NCBI RefSeq assembly: GCF_024734665.1
Contig: NZ_CP102931.1
Location: 1,982,001 to 2,046,000 of the forward strand
Reading direction: 5' to 3'
Length of the DNA: 64,000 nucleotides
Source of the DNA: Variovorax paradoxus
GTDB taxonomy: Bacteria > Pseudomonadota > Gammaproteobacteria > Burkholderiales > Burkholderiaceae_C
Shown here: positions 18,172-25,867 of the stretch, in pieces
Layout: every line of letters begins with the position of its first letter
How positions within the stretch are numbered: the stretch's first letter is position 1
Position numbers and translations under genes: made by a program
The notes under the pieces: model-generated
Database searches by the model: none
Told to the model about the DNA's origin: nothing
Seen by the model: the letters and a program-made list of their open reading frames with translations, nothing else

Positions 18172-18846
18172 ATGGGAACCCTCTACCTCGTGCGCCACGG
18201 ACAGGCCAGCTTTGGCGCTGCCGACTATGACAACCTGAGTGAACTCGGACACCGGCAGGCTGTTCGCCTCGGTGAGTACTGGCGTGAGCGCGGCATGAAG
18301 TTCGATGCTGTCATCACCGGCACGTTGAAGCGCCATCGCCAGACCTGGGAAGGCATCGCCAAGGGCCTTGGTCTCGAGCGCGACGACGTACTGCCGTGGC
18401 CTGGCCTCAACGAGTACGACAGCGAAGCGGTCATCGCCACCATCCACCAAGGCAAGCTGCAGAAGCCCGACTCGCCCGAGATGTACCGTCACCACTTCCG
18501 CCTGCTGCGCGAAGGGTTGAGCGCGTGGATGCAGGGCAAGACGGCGCCGGTCGGCATGCCGAGCTATGTCGACTTTCTGGCCGGCGTGACGACGGCGCTC
18601 GACCATGTGCGTGACAAGCACCATGGCGCGAAGGTGCTGGTGGTGTCGAGCGGGGGGCCGATCAGTACGGCGGTGGGGCATGTGCTCGGCACGAGCGCCG
18701 AGACGACGATTGAACTCAACCTGCGCATCCGCAACACGTCGGTGACCGAGTTCGCCTTCACGCCCAAGCGGCACATGCTTGTGACCTACAACACGCTGCC
18801 GCACCTGGATGGTCCGGCGTATGAAGACTGGATCACCTACTCCTGA
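18172..18846 (+). CDS. Histidine phosphatase (phosphoglycerate mutase-like) family protein
   Basis: This 224-residue protein has the RHG signature LYLVRHGQASFG, whose histidine is phosphorylated during catalysis, and a second conserved histidine region. GTLKRHRQTWEG carries the partner arginine and VLVVSSGGPISTAVGH follows near the C-terminal part. In this branch the usual SHG tripeptide is SSGG, so the second active-site histidine may be missing or displaced. The substrate is unknown. No ribosome binding site precedes the ATG, but a CAGAAT hexamer ends 7 nt upstream. Confidence 0.85.
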   Translation: MGTLYLVRHGQASFGAADYDNLSELGHRQAVRLGEYWRERGMKFDAVITGTLKRHRQTWEGIAKGLGLERDDVLPWPGLNEYDSEAVIATIHQGKLQKPDSPEMYRHHFRLLREGLSAWMQGKTAPVGMPSYVDFLAGVTTALDHVRDKHHGAKVLVVSSGGPISTAVGHVLGTSAETTIELNLRIRNTSVTEFAFTPKRHMLVTYNTLPHLDGPAYEDWITYS

Positions 18847-18870
18847 AGGCCGCTCCTCAGGCCTGTCGCA

Positions 18871-19206
18871 TCAGGCCTGCCAGACGCCGTAGCCGGCCTT
18901 GCGCAGCGCGATGCCGAGGTCGACCTCCATCAGGCGCGCGTCCTCGTAAGTCATCGGGTTGTAGCGCTCGTAGAGTGCGGGCAGCAAGCGAAGGCCGAAC
19001 TCCTGCACGAAGCTGTTGGCCTGGATGCCGGCCTTGTGCTTGTCGAAACGGATGTCGGGGTCCAGGCCGGTCATGCCGACATAGACGAAGGGCTTGCCGA
19101 GTTGGTAGTCGGGATTGGCGCGCCTGAAGCGGCCGTTGTTCCATACGCGGTCGTCGAGTTCGACCACATAGACATGATGCTTGGCGCGTGGTTTGCGGGG
19201 CATCAC
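18871..19206 (-). CDS. Small protein with GIY-YIG-like features
   Basis: This is a 111-residue soluble protein without a clear family name to me. It contains VYVVELD near the N-terminus, then FVYVGMTGLDPDIRFDKHK and later ARLMEVDLGIAL. That order (aromatic beta-strand, YxG strand, conserved Arg, later Glu) resembles the GIY-YIG nuclease core, as in UvrC's N-terminal domain, but with about 20 extra residues between the two strands. If correct it would be a stand-alone nuclease-like or degenerate domain. It converges on the phosphatase gene, and its start lies close to the GlsB-like gene end, with both on the minus strand. Confidence 0.7.
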   Translation of the reverse strand: MMPRKPRAKHHVYVVELDDRVWNNGRFRRANPDYQLGKPFVYVGMTGLDPDIRFDKHKAGIQANSFVQEFGLRLLPALYERYNPMTYEDARLMEVDLGIALRKAGYGVWQA

Positions 19207-19246
19207 AGTGGCCGTGCGCGCGGAGCGGCACGGCCCCTTTTTCGCA

Positions 19247-19495
19247 TCAGCTCTTGCGCTTGATCAGGCCGTAGATGATGAGCAGCACGATAGCGCCCAG
19301 CACGGAGGCGATGAAGCCAGCGCCCTGGCCGGCGGTGTACCAGCCCAGCGACTGGCCGACGTACGTGACGATCAGCGAGCCTGCGACGCCAATGATGGTG
19401 GTGACGATGAAGCCCGCGGAGTCGTCGCCCGGCTTGACGGCCCGTGCCACAAGTCCCACGACGAACCCGATCAGAATAGTCCAGACGATGCTCAT
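19247..19495 (-). CDS. GlsB/YeaQ/YmgE family stress-response membrane protein
   Basis: This 82-residue, glycine-rich inner-membrane protein has three predicted helices: WTILIGFVVGLVARAV, FIVTTIIGVAGSLIVTYVG and FIASVLGAIVLLIIYGLI. KPGDD follows the first helix, as in YeaQ/YmgE (transglycosylase-associated) proteins, and the protein ends KRKS. The molecular role of the family is not established, but members are induced by stress. ATG 19495 gives the family length. The much longer open frame upstream is not needed. Confidence 0.9.
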   Translation of the reverse strand: MSIVWTILIGFVVGLVARAVKPGDDSAGFIVTTIIGVAGSLIVTYVGQSLGWYTAGQGAGFIASVLGAIVLLIIYGLIKRKS

Positions 19496-19703
19496 GAAGA
19501 AATTCCTTTGGTGGTGAAGTGGTGGAGGTGGCCGGAAGCCATGCCCGTCTGCGCGGGCCGCAATCATGATAGCGGAGCGATATGCGTGTCGGTGCCGGCG
19601 ATGCACATCGAACAGGCGCGCGAGAATTTGTGCCGGACTTCGTGACGTGGAGGCTGCGCCGCGTCCTACAGGACCGCTGCCAGCGCCGCGATACACCGTT
19701 CGC

Positions 19704-20336
19704 ATGCTCGAAAAACTGCCCGAAGTCATTGGCCAGGCGCTGCAGGGTGTGCGCGCCGGCTTGGACAACATCGTCTTCAACACTCTCGGTATGCGGGAAG
19801 GGATGGCCTCCATTGCGCTCACCAGTGTGGCCTTTGCGGACCATGCGCCGCTGCCGAGGCGTTATACCGCTGATGGCGAAGGCGTCTCGCCGCCGCTTCA
19901 GTGGACCGGCTTGCCGGCTGGCGCGGCGTCGTTGCTGCTGATCGTGGAGGACGCCGATTCACCCACGCCGAATCCGCTGGTGCATGCCATCGTGGTGAAT
20001 CTTGCGGCGGACAGCGGGGCGCTGGCCGAGGCCGCCATTCCCAGTCAGGGCAATGAGGGCGCGGGATTGCACGTTGGGCGCAATTCGACACTGCAGGCAG
20101 CTTGGCTGCCGCCCGACCCGCCTCCTGGGCACGGGGTCCATCGGTACGCGTTCCAGTTGTTTGCGCTTGGAAGCGTTCCGGAGCTTTCAGAAACGCCCGG
20201 CCGTGACGAAATCGTCGATGCCTTGCGCGAACACGCTAATGCCAGTGGTCTGTTGATCGGCACCCATGAGCGATCCGATGGCTCGATCAGGATCCAGGAA
20301 GGCGTGACCCCGGGCGGGCCAATGGCGGCTGGGTGA
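19704..20336 (+). CDS. YbhB/YbcL family (Raf kinase inhibitor-like/PEBP) protein
   Basis: This 210-residue member of the phosphatidylethanolamine-binding-like fold shows the typical pattern: RRYTADGEGVSPPLQW, LLLIVEDADSP (anion-binding site), PLVHAIVVN and HRYAFQLFAL. An N-terminal stretch of about 40 residues (LEKLPEVIGQALQGVRAGLD) precedes the core. It is cytoplasmic with no signal peptide. The bacterial function is unknown. The ATG at 19704 is the first that leads into family-like sequence, and longer frames from 19566 look non-coding. Confidence 0.85.
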   Translation: MLEKLPEVIGQALQGVRAGLDNIVFNTLGMREGMASIALTSVAFADHAPLPRRYTADGEGVSPPLQWTGLPAGAASLLLIVEDADSPTPNPLVHAIVVNLAADSGALAEAAIPSQGNEGAGLHVGRNSTLQAAWLPPDPPPGHGVHRYAFQLFALGSVPELSETPGRDEIVDALREHANASGLLIGTHERSDGSIRIQEGVTPGGPMAAG

Positions 20337-20413
20337 AAATGTGGCTTTCAAGCCTCTCCGTTGATTGCTGCCGTCAAAACCGCGATTTTTAACGCTACAA
20401 TCGTAGGCTCTGC

Positions 20414-20490
20414 GGTGGCTGTAGCTCAGCTGGTAGAGTCCCAGATTGTGATTCTGGTCGTCGTGGGTTCGAGTCCCATCAGCCACCCCA
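20414..20490 (+). tRNA. tRNA-His (anticodon GTG)
   Basis: The acceptor stem GTGGCTG/CAGCCAC is preceded by the extra G(-1), which pairs with C73, the hallmark of tRNA-His. The D-arm has AGCTCAGCTGGTAGAG, the anticodon loop TTGTGAT gives anticodon GTG, and the T-loop region is GTGGGTTCGAGTCCCAT. CCA is encoded. A TACAAT hexamer at 20396-20401 may be its -10. Confidence 0.97.
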
Positions 20491-20508
20491 AAAAATATCT
20501 CATATCTC

Positions 20509-20539
20509 CTTTGTGCTATTGCGCAATAGCGCTCAAAGG
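20509..20539. repeat. Palindromic element (GCTATTGCGCAATAGC core)
   Basis: A perfect 16-bp palindrome, GCTATTGCGCAATAGC (20515-20530), is flanked by CCTTTG/CAAAGG arms. It lacks a T-run, so it is not a typical terminator. It shares the GCTAT...ATAGC arms with the element at 50024-50044 and may belong to a dispersed palindromic repeat family. Confidence 0.5.
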
Positions 20540-20677
20540 ATCACAGCGCCGGGCTTGCCCCGGCGTTGCCATTTCTGGCCGCCGCAACTTCTTCTTCTGC
20601 CTGCGCGCCGCGGACTCTTTTCCCCATCTCACTCGCATATAACGCGTCCAAAGTGGTGCGCTTTACGTTGCGAGTTG

Positions 20678-20691
20678 TTGCATTAATGCAA
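20678..20691. promoter_or_regulatory. Perfect 14-bp palindrome upstream of the H-NS gene
   Basis: TTGCATTAATGCAA is a perfect AT-rich palindrome about 33 bp upstream of the putative -35 of the H-NS-type gene. It is a plausible operator for an unknown dimeric regulator. Confidence 0.35.
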
Positions 20692-20723
20692 TGCGCCGCC
20701 AATTTTTTCGCGCGGTAAGGTAC

Positions 20724-20751
20724 TTGTGGCAAATGTAAACTGAATTAAAAT
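20724..20751 (+). promoter_or_regulatory. Putative promoter of the H-NS-type gene
   Basis: TTGTGG (20724-20729) and TAAAAT (20746-20751) are spaced 16 bp apart. The -10 ends 30 bp before the ATG, in an AT-rich stretch unlike the surrounding sequence. Confidence 0.55.
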
Positions 20752-20781
20752 CCACCCGTTTTCAATTTCAGGAGTCCAACA

Positions 20782-21126
20782 ATGGCTTCGACCCTCGCCG
20801 ATATCAATTCCCAGATCAAGAAGCATGACGAGCAGATTGCGCAATTGCGCAAGCAGGCCGAAGACCTGCGCAACCAGGAACGCGCAGGCGTGGTTGAAGA
20901 GTTGCGCAAGAAGATCGCCGAATACGGTTTGACTGCTTCCGATCTGAAACTTACCGGCCGTGTGGGCGCGGCCAAGCGCAGTGCGGGAACCGCTCCGGCC
21001 AAGGCTGCCGCCAAATACCGTGGCCCGACCGGCGAAACCTGGTCTGGTGGCCGTGGCCGCAAGCCGCGTTGGGTGACTGAGGCATTGGCTGCGGGCAAGT
21101 CGCTTTCCGATTACGAGATCAAGTAA
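20782..21126 (+). CDS. H-NS histone family protein
   Basis: This 114-residue nucleoid protein of the H-NS/BpH3/MvaT-like superfamily usually silences AT-rich DNA. The N-terminal 60 residues form a coiled-coil oligomerisation region (INSQIKKHDEQIAQLRKQAE). The C-terminus has the DNA-binding motif KYRGPTGETWSGGRGRKPRW, followed by a short Ala-Gly tail. The start follows an AGGAG ribosome binding site. It has its own promoter and a very strong terminator, so it is monocistronic. Confidence 0.93.
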   Translation: MASTLADINSQIKKHDEQIAQLRKQAEDLRNQERAGVVEELRKKIAEYGLTASDLKLTGRVGAAKRSAGTAPAKAAAKYRGPTGETWSGGRGRKPRWVTEALAAGKSLSDYEIK

Positions 21127-21152
21127 GTGCCCCTGTTTTCACTGGGCAGGTG

Positions 21153-21192
21153 CCCAATAAAAAAGCCCGCATGCGCGGGCTTTTTTATTGGG
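21153..21192. terminator. Strong bidirectional terminator between the H-NS gene and the oxidoreductase
   Basis: An 18-bp perfect inverted repeat (CCCAATAAAAAAGCCCGC and its complement) surrounds an ATGC loop, with A- and T-runs on either side. It can terminate both convergent genes. Confidence 0.93.
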
Positions 21193-21210
21193 CGTTGAGG
21201 GGTGACGCGC

Positions 21211-22197
21211 TCAGTTCACCATCACCAGTTTTCCTTTAACGCCGCGCGAACCCATGTGGGCGTATGCGGCCTTCAATTCCGCCATCGGCATCGTGCTGTC
21301 GATCACTGGCTTGATCTTTCCCTGGCCGTACCAGTGCGCCAATTCCGCCATCATCTGTGCATTGGCCTTGGGCTCGCGCCTGGCGAAATCGCCCCAGAAC
21401 ACGCCGACCAGCGAAGCGCCTTTCAGCAGCGTCAGATTCAATGGCAGCGACGGAATCGGGCCGGACGCAAAACCGACGACCAAATAACGGCCGCGCCAGC
21501 CGATGGAGCGAAAGACCGGCTCTGCAAAATCGCCGCCCACCGGGTCGTAAATGACATCCGGCCCTTTGCCGTCGGTGGCGGCCTTGATGGCGTCGCGAAA
21601 ACCGTTGGGCAGTGCATGCGTCGTGTAGTTGATCGTCGCGTCGGCGCCGATGGAACGGCAAAGTTCGCATTTCTCATCGGTGGAGGCCGCTGCGATCACT
21701 TTGGCTCCTGCAGCCTTTGCGATCTGGATGGCCGCCGTGCCCACGCCGCCGGCGGCGCCGAGTACCAGCACGGTTTCGCCGGCCTTGAGTTGCGCGCGGT
21801 CCATCAGTGCATGCCACGATGTGGCATAGATCATGATGAAAGCCGCTGCATCGACGTGGCCGAAGCCTTCAGGCAGTGGCATGCACAGCGCGGCTGGCGC
21901 CAGCGTGTGAGTGCCGAAGCCGCCAGTGCCCGAAAGGCAGGCCACGTTCTGCCCGACCTTGAGGTGCGTGACACCATCGCCGACCGCCTGGATGACGCCC
22001 GCATATTCGGAGCCCGGCACGAAGGGCAGGGGCGGCTTCATCTGGTATTTGTTCTGCACGATCAGCAGATCGGGGAAGTTCAGGCTTGCCGCCTTGATTT
22101 CGATCAGCACCTGACCCGGGCCCGGTGTCGGTGTCGGCAGTTCTTTCCAGGTCAGCGCGTCGACGCCGGTGGGGTTTTCGCAAAGCCATGCGTGCAT
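21211..22197 (-). CDS. NADPH:quinone oxidoreductase family (zinc-free MDR) protein
   Basis: This 328-residue medium-chain dehydrogenase/reductase lacks the zinc-binding cysteines. The N-terminal GroES-like domain includes SLNFPDLLIVQNKYQ and PFVPGSEYAGVI. The nucleotide-binding motif is LVLGAAGGVGTAAIQIAKAAG, and DVIYDPVGGDF is typical of QOR-type enzymes. It is cytoplasmic and may reduce quinones or act as an enoyl reductase. It is divergent from surE, with 128 bp between their start codons. Confidence 0.9.
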   Translation of the reverse strand: MHAWLCENPTGVDALTWKELPTPTPGPGQVLIEIKAASLNFPDLLIVQNKYQMKPPLPFVPGSEYAGVIQAVGDGVTHLKVGQNVACLSGTGGFGTHTLAPAALCMPLPEGFGHVDAAAFIMIYATSWHALMDRAQLKAGETVLVLGAAGGVGTAAIQIAKAAGAKVIAAASTDEKCELCRSIGADATINYTTHALPNGFRDAIKAATDGKGPDVIYDPVGGDFAEPVFRSIGWRGRYLVVGFASGPIPSLPLNLTLLKGASLVGVFWGDFARREPKANAQMMAELAHWYGQGKIKPVIDSTMPMAELKAAYAHMGSRGVKGKLVMVN

Positions 22198-22325
22198 GCT
22201 CGAGTCTCCTTCGGGTAGGTAATGTTCGGCCAATGAATGCGGGCGATGATAGGTGGCGCGGTGGGGTGGGCTTGTCCCTGCTGCGACGCACCCGACGCCT
22301 ACAATCTGAGCGCATCCAGGACACC

Positions 22326-23084
22326 ATGAAGATACTAATTTCCAACGACGATGGCTTTCAGGCGCCGGGCATCGTCGCGCTGTACGACGCACTCAAGGAC
22401 ATCGCCGAGGTCGAGGTGGTTGCACCCGAGCACAACAACAGCGCCAAGTCGAACGCGCTGACCCTGGCGGCACCGCTGTACGTGCGCGAGGCACACAACG
22501 GTTTTCGCTATGTGACCGGCACTCCGGCCGACTGCGTGCACATCGCGCTCAAGGGCCTGCTCGACTATCGGCCCGACCTGGTGGTCTCCGGTATCAACAA
22601 CGGCGCCAACATGGGCGACGACACCATCTATTCAGGCACGGTCGGCGCGGCGATGGAGGCTTATCTGTTCGGCATTCCGGCCATTGCCTTCTCGCAGATC
22701 GAAAAAGGCTGGGCGCACGTAGATGCAGCCGCCCAGGTGGCGCGCCGGCTGGTGCTGCAGATCGAGCGCGAACGCATGCTCGAAGGCGGTGCCTTCCTGC
22801 TCAACGTGAACGTGCCGAACCTGCCTTTCGACGAATTGAGGCCCGTCAAGGTCTGCCGGCTCGGCCGTCGCCATGCGGCAGAGAAGGTGATCACGCAGGA
22901 CAGTCCGCGCGGCGAAACCATGTACTGGATCGCCGGCGCGGGCGGTGCCAAGGACAGCGGTGAAGGCACCGACTTCCATGCCACTGCAGCCGGCCACATC
23001 GCGCTGACACCACTGCAGATCGACCTGACCGACCACGCCAACCTCGGCCAATGGCGCGAGACGGTGGCCCGTCTCGGCAACTGA
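22326..23084 (+). CDS. surE: 5'-nucleotidase SurE
   Basis: SurE is a metal-dependent nucleotide (and exopolyphosphate) phosphatase linked to stationary-phase survival. The 252-residue protein starts MKILISNDDGFQAPGI, whose NDDG supplies the metal-binding aspartates. GINNGANMGDDTIYSGTVGA and a conserved TDFHA segment complete the family features. The start ATG at 22326 fits the family exactly. It opens the classical surE-pcm-nlpD-rpoS block, and pcm starts 1 bp after its stop. Confidence 0.97.
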   Translation: MKILISNDDGFQAPGIVALYDALKDIAEVEVVAPEHNNSAKSNALTLAAPLYVREAHNGFRYVTGTPADCVHIALKGLLDYRPDLVVSGINNGANMGDDTIYSGTVGAAMEAYLFGIPAIAFSQIEKGWAHVDAAAQVARRLVLQIERERMLEGGAFLLNVNVPNLPFDELRPVKVCRLGRRHAAEKVITQDSPRGETMYWIAGAGGAKDSGEGTDFHATAAGHIALTPLQIDLTDHANLGQWRETVARLGN

Positions 23085-23085
23085 C

Positions 23086-23859
23086 ATGGCCACACAGCGG
23101 CCCAGTTTCCCCGTTCGCCTGACACCTACTGCTTCAGCCGCCACGCGTGGGCGCATGCCCGCCGTGCCGGCCAAGCCCTTGGTGCACTCCACGCCCTCGA
23201 TGGCGTCCGATGCCGTGCGCGCGCGCATGGTGCAGAGGCTTGCGGCACAAGGTATTTCCGATCCGCGCGTTCTGCGCGCGATGGGCGCCGTGGAGCGGCA
23301 TCGTTTCGTCGACAGCGCACTGGTCAACCAGGCCTACGAGGACACGAGCCTGCCGATCGGGTTGGGGCAGACCATATCAAAGCCCAACGTTGTGGCCCGC
23401 ATGATCGAGCTGCTGATGGGCGCACCCGCACTGGCAGGAAAGCCGCAGGACAAGCTGGGCCGCGTGCTCGAGATCGGCACTGGTTGCGGTTACCAGGCGG
23501 CCGTGCTGAATCATGTGGCTACCGAGGTCTACAGCATCGAGCGCCTGCGTGGCCTGCACGAGCGAGCGCGCGCCAACCTGCGGCACTTCCGGCTGGCCAC
23601 GGTGCACCTGATGCTGGGCGACGGGATGATCGGCTATGCCAAGGGCGCGCCCTATGCCGGCATCATTGCTGCGGCAGGCGGCGAGGCGGTGCCCGAGGCC
23701 TGGATTGCGCAGCTCGCGGTGGGCGGCCGCATCGTGGCGCCAACCCAATCAGCGAGTGGTGGTCAAGCCCTTGTCGTCATCGACAAGACCTCGCGGGGAC
23801 TGGAGCGGCTCATTCTTGAGGCGGTTCACTTTGTCCCCCTAAAATCAGGTATCGCTTGA
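23086..23859 (+). CDS. pcm: Protein-L-isoaspartate O-methyltransferase
   Basis: This SAM-dependent repair enzyme methylates isoaspartyl residues in damaged proteins. The core has LPIGLGQTISKPNVVA (substrate binding), VLEIGTGCGYQAAVL (SAM motif I) and GAPYAGIIAAAGGEAVPEAW. At 257 residues it has an N-terminal extension of about 45 residues compared with E. coli Pcm. An internal ATG might be used, but the reading frame is tightly joined to surE (1-bp gap), which supports the long form. It sits in the surE-rpoS operon. Confidence 0.95.
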   Translation: MATQRPSFPVRLTPTASAATRGRMPAVPAKPLVHSTPSMASDAVRARMVQRLAAQGISDPRVLRAMGAVERHRFVDSALVNQAYEDTSLPIGLGQTISKPNVVARMIELLMGAPALAGKPQDKLGRVLEIGTGCGYQAAVLNHVATEVYSIERLRGLHERARANLRHFRLATVHLMLGDGMIGYAKGAPYAGIIAAAGGEAVPEAWIAQLAVGGRIVAPTQSASGGQALVVIDKTSRGLERLILEAVHFVPLKSGIA

Positions 23860-23870
23860 AGGAATAACAA

Positions 23871-24785
23871 ATGCAGGGTTTTGGCAATCGGAGTTGGTTC
23901 GCTGGCGTCACGTTGGCCTTTGTGCTCGTGATCGCGGGCTGTTCCACACCGCGTGGGCCGGCACCGGTCGAAGACCGCGGCACCATGACGCGCGCGCCAG
24001 GCGCAACAGTGCCCGGCGGCCCGCCCATCACCACAGATGCCAACGGCAAGCCACTCGCCGGCATCGAAAACTATGGCAAGCCTGGCTACTACGCCGTGCG
24101 CCCGGGCGACACGATCCGCCGCATCGGCAATGAAACCGGCCAGCGTTGGCAGGACATCGTTCGCTGGAACAACATCGATAACCCGGACCTGATCGAAGTC
24201 GGCCAGGTGCTGCGCGTGATTCCGCCAGTTGGCTCGGGAACGGCTGTTGCGGCCGCGCCTGCGACACCGCCTGCCACCTCTTCCGAAGGTGCGGTCACGA
24301 AGCCTGTGACGCCGCAGCCTGCGGTGGTGCCTACGACGCCTGCCAGCGGTGCGAGCAAACCGCCGGCCCCGGTTACGGCTTCACCGGCCAGTCCTGGCAG
24401 TGGCAACTCGGGTGATGAAGACCTCGGCTGGATCTGGCCCGCCAGCGGTTCGCTGATCGCAGGTTTCGACGAAGCCAAGAACAAGGGCTACGACATCAGC
24501 GGCAAGGCGGGCGACCCCGTGCTGGCCGCCGCCGACGGTCGTGTGGTCTATGCAGGTGCGGGTCTGCGTGGCTACGGCAACCTGATCATCCTGAAGCACA
24601 ACAACACCTACCTCACGGCGTATGCGCACAACCAGACGCTGCTCGTGAAGGAAGACCAGTCGGTTCAGAAGGGCCAGAAAATCGCCGAGATGGGCAACAG
24701 CGATGCTGATCGCGTGAAGCTGCATTTCGAGATCCGCCGTCAAGGCAAGCCCGTCGATCCCTCGCGCTACCTGCCCGGCCGGTGA
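23871..24785 (+). CDS. nlpD: NlpD-type LysM/LytM (M23) lipoprotein, division amidase activator
   Basis: This 304-residue outer-membrane lipoprotein has the lipobox IAGC (Cys24). A LysM peptidoglycan-binding domain lies at about residues 73-118 ([14 protein letters not shown]...[10 protein letters not shown]). An Ala/Pro/Thr linker follows, then a C-terminal M23 domain ([42 protein letters not shown]). The first zinc ligand His-x-x-x-Asp is degenerate (NKGYDISG), as in E. coli NlpD. It therefore probably activates an amidase such as AmiC rather than cutting peptidoglycan itself. rpoS begins 4 bp downstream, and in other bacteria rpoS promoters lie inside nlpD. Confidence 0.95.
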   Translation: MQGFGNRSWFAGVTLAFVLVIAGCSTPRGPAPVEDRGTMTRAPGATVPGGPPITTDANGKPLAGIENYGKPGYYAVRPGDTIRRIGNETGQRWQDIVRWNNIDNPDLIEVGQVLRVIPPVGSGTAVAAAPATPPATSSEGAVTKPVTPQPAVVPTTPASGASKPPAPVTASPASPGSGNSGDEDLGWIWPASGSLIAGFDEAKNKGYDISGKAGDPVLAAADGRVVYAGAGLRGYGNLIILKHNNTYLTAYAHNQTLLVKEDQSVQKGQKIAEMGNSDADRVKLHFEIRRQGKPVDPSRYLPGR

Positions 24786-24789
24786 TGCC

Positions 24790-25836
24790 ATGGCTGCCTC
24801 CCGCCCCCGCCGCACGCTGTTGCCAGTGCGCGGGTCGGCGGGCAGGGGCAGCAGCCCGTCTTCCAGCAACGGTCAGCGCGAGTTCGCGAGCGAGAGCGCT
24901 GGTCCGCCGGAAGAAGGCGTAGATCCGTCGTCGACAGACACCGCGCTGCCCAATGGCGTCGCGGGCGAACTGATTGGCGGGGAGGGCGCTGATGCGCTGA
25001 CCATCTACCTGCGCCAGGTCCGGCGCACCGAGCTCTTCACGCCCGCACAGGAATACCAGACCGCATGCGCCGCGCGGGCCGGCGACTTCGCGGCACGGCA
25101 ATCGATGATCGAGCACAACCTGCGGCTCGTGGTCAACATCGCCAAGAGCTACCTGGGTCGGGGCGTGCCGCTGTCCGACCTCATCGAGGAGGGCAATCTT
25201 GGCCTGATGCATGCCATCACCAAGTTCGAGCCCGAACGCGGCTTTCGCTTTTCCACGTATGCGACCTGGTGGATCCGCCAGTCCGTCGAGCGCGCCGTCA
25301 TGACGCAGGCGCGTGCGATCCGGTTGCCGGTGCACGTGGTGCGCGAGCTGCAGCAGGTTCTGAGGGCTCGCCGCACGCTCGAAGGCGACGCCGAATTCCT
25401 TGCGCATCGGCCCGACGGTGTGCGCGTGGAAGACATTGCCGCGCTGCTGGGCCGCGAGGTGCAGGCGGTGGCTGACCTGCTGGCCCTGTCCGAAGCCCCG
25501 CGTTCGCTGGATGCGGGCGATTCCCGCGGAGACGAGGGCTTCACGCTGGCCGATACCGTGGCTTCTGAAGACGAGCAGAGTAGTCCGACTGGCGTGGCGC
25601 ACACGCACGAGGTGGAACGCCTGCTCGACCAATGGGTGCACGCCCTCGATGCACGCGAACGCGAGGTGCTGGAAGGGCGCTATGGCCTGCACGACCGCGA
25701 GCCCGAAACACTGGAGGTGCTGAGCGTGCGCCTTGGCCTCACACGTGAGCGTGTGCGGCAGATCCAGAACGAGGCGCTCGCCAAGATGCGCCGCCAATTG
25801 GCCCGTTCGGGTGTGGGGCGCGACGCGCTGTTCTAG
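24790..25836 (+). CDS. rpoS: RNA polymerase sigma factor RpoS
   Basis: This is the stationary-phase and general stress sigma factor, 348 residues long. A variable N-terminus of about 65 residues precedes region 1.2/2 ([63 protein letters not shown]). Region 3 follows and then region 4 with the helix-turn-helix [19 protein letters not shown]. Its position directly after nlpD separates it from RpoD and RpoH. Only 4 bp separate it from nlpD, so any dedicated promoter must lie inside nlpD or further upstream. Confidence 0.96.
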   Translation: MAASRPRRTLLPVRGSAGRGSSPSSSNGQREFASESAGPPEEGVDPSSTDTALPNGVAGELIGGEGADALTIYLRQVRRTELFTPAQEYQTACAARAGDFAARQSMIEHNLRLVVNIAKSYLGRGVPLSDLIEEGNLGLMHAITKFEPERGFRFSTYATWWIRQSVERAVMTQARAIRLPVHVVRELQQVLRARRTLEGDAEFLAHRPDGVRVEDIAALLGREVQAVADLLALSEAPRSLDAGDSRGDEGFTLADTVASEDEQSSPTGVAHTHEVERLLDQWVHALDAREREVLEGRYGLHDREPETLEVLSVRLGLTRERVRQIQNEALAKMRRQLARSGVGRDALF

Positions 25837-25867
25837 AGACCCCCGTCCACGCTGAGACAATCGGGGG

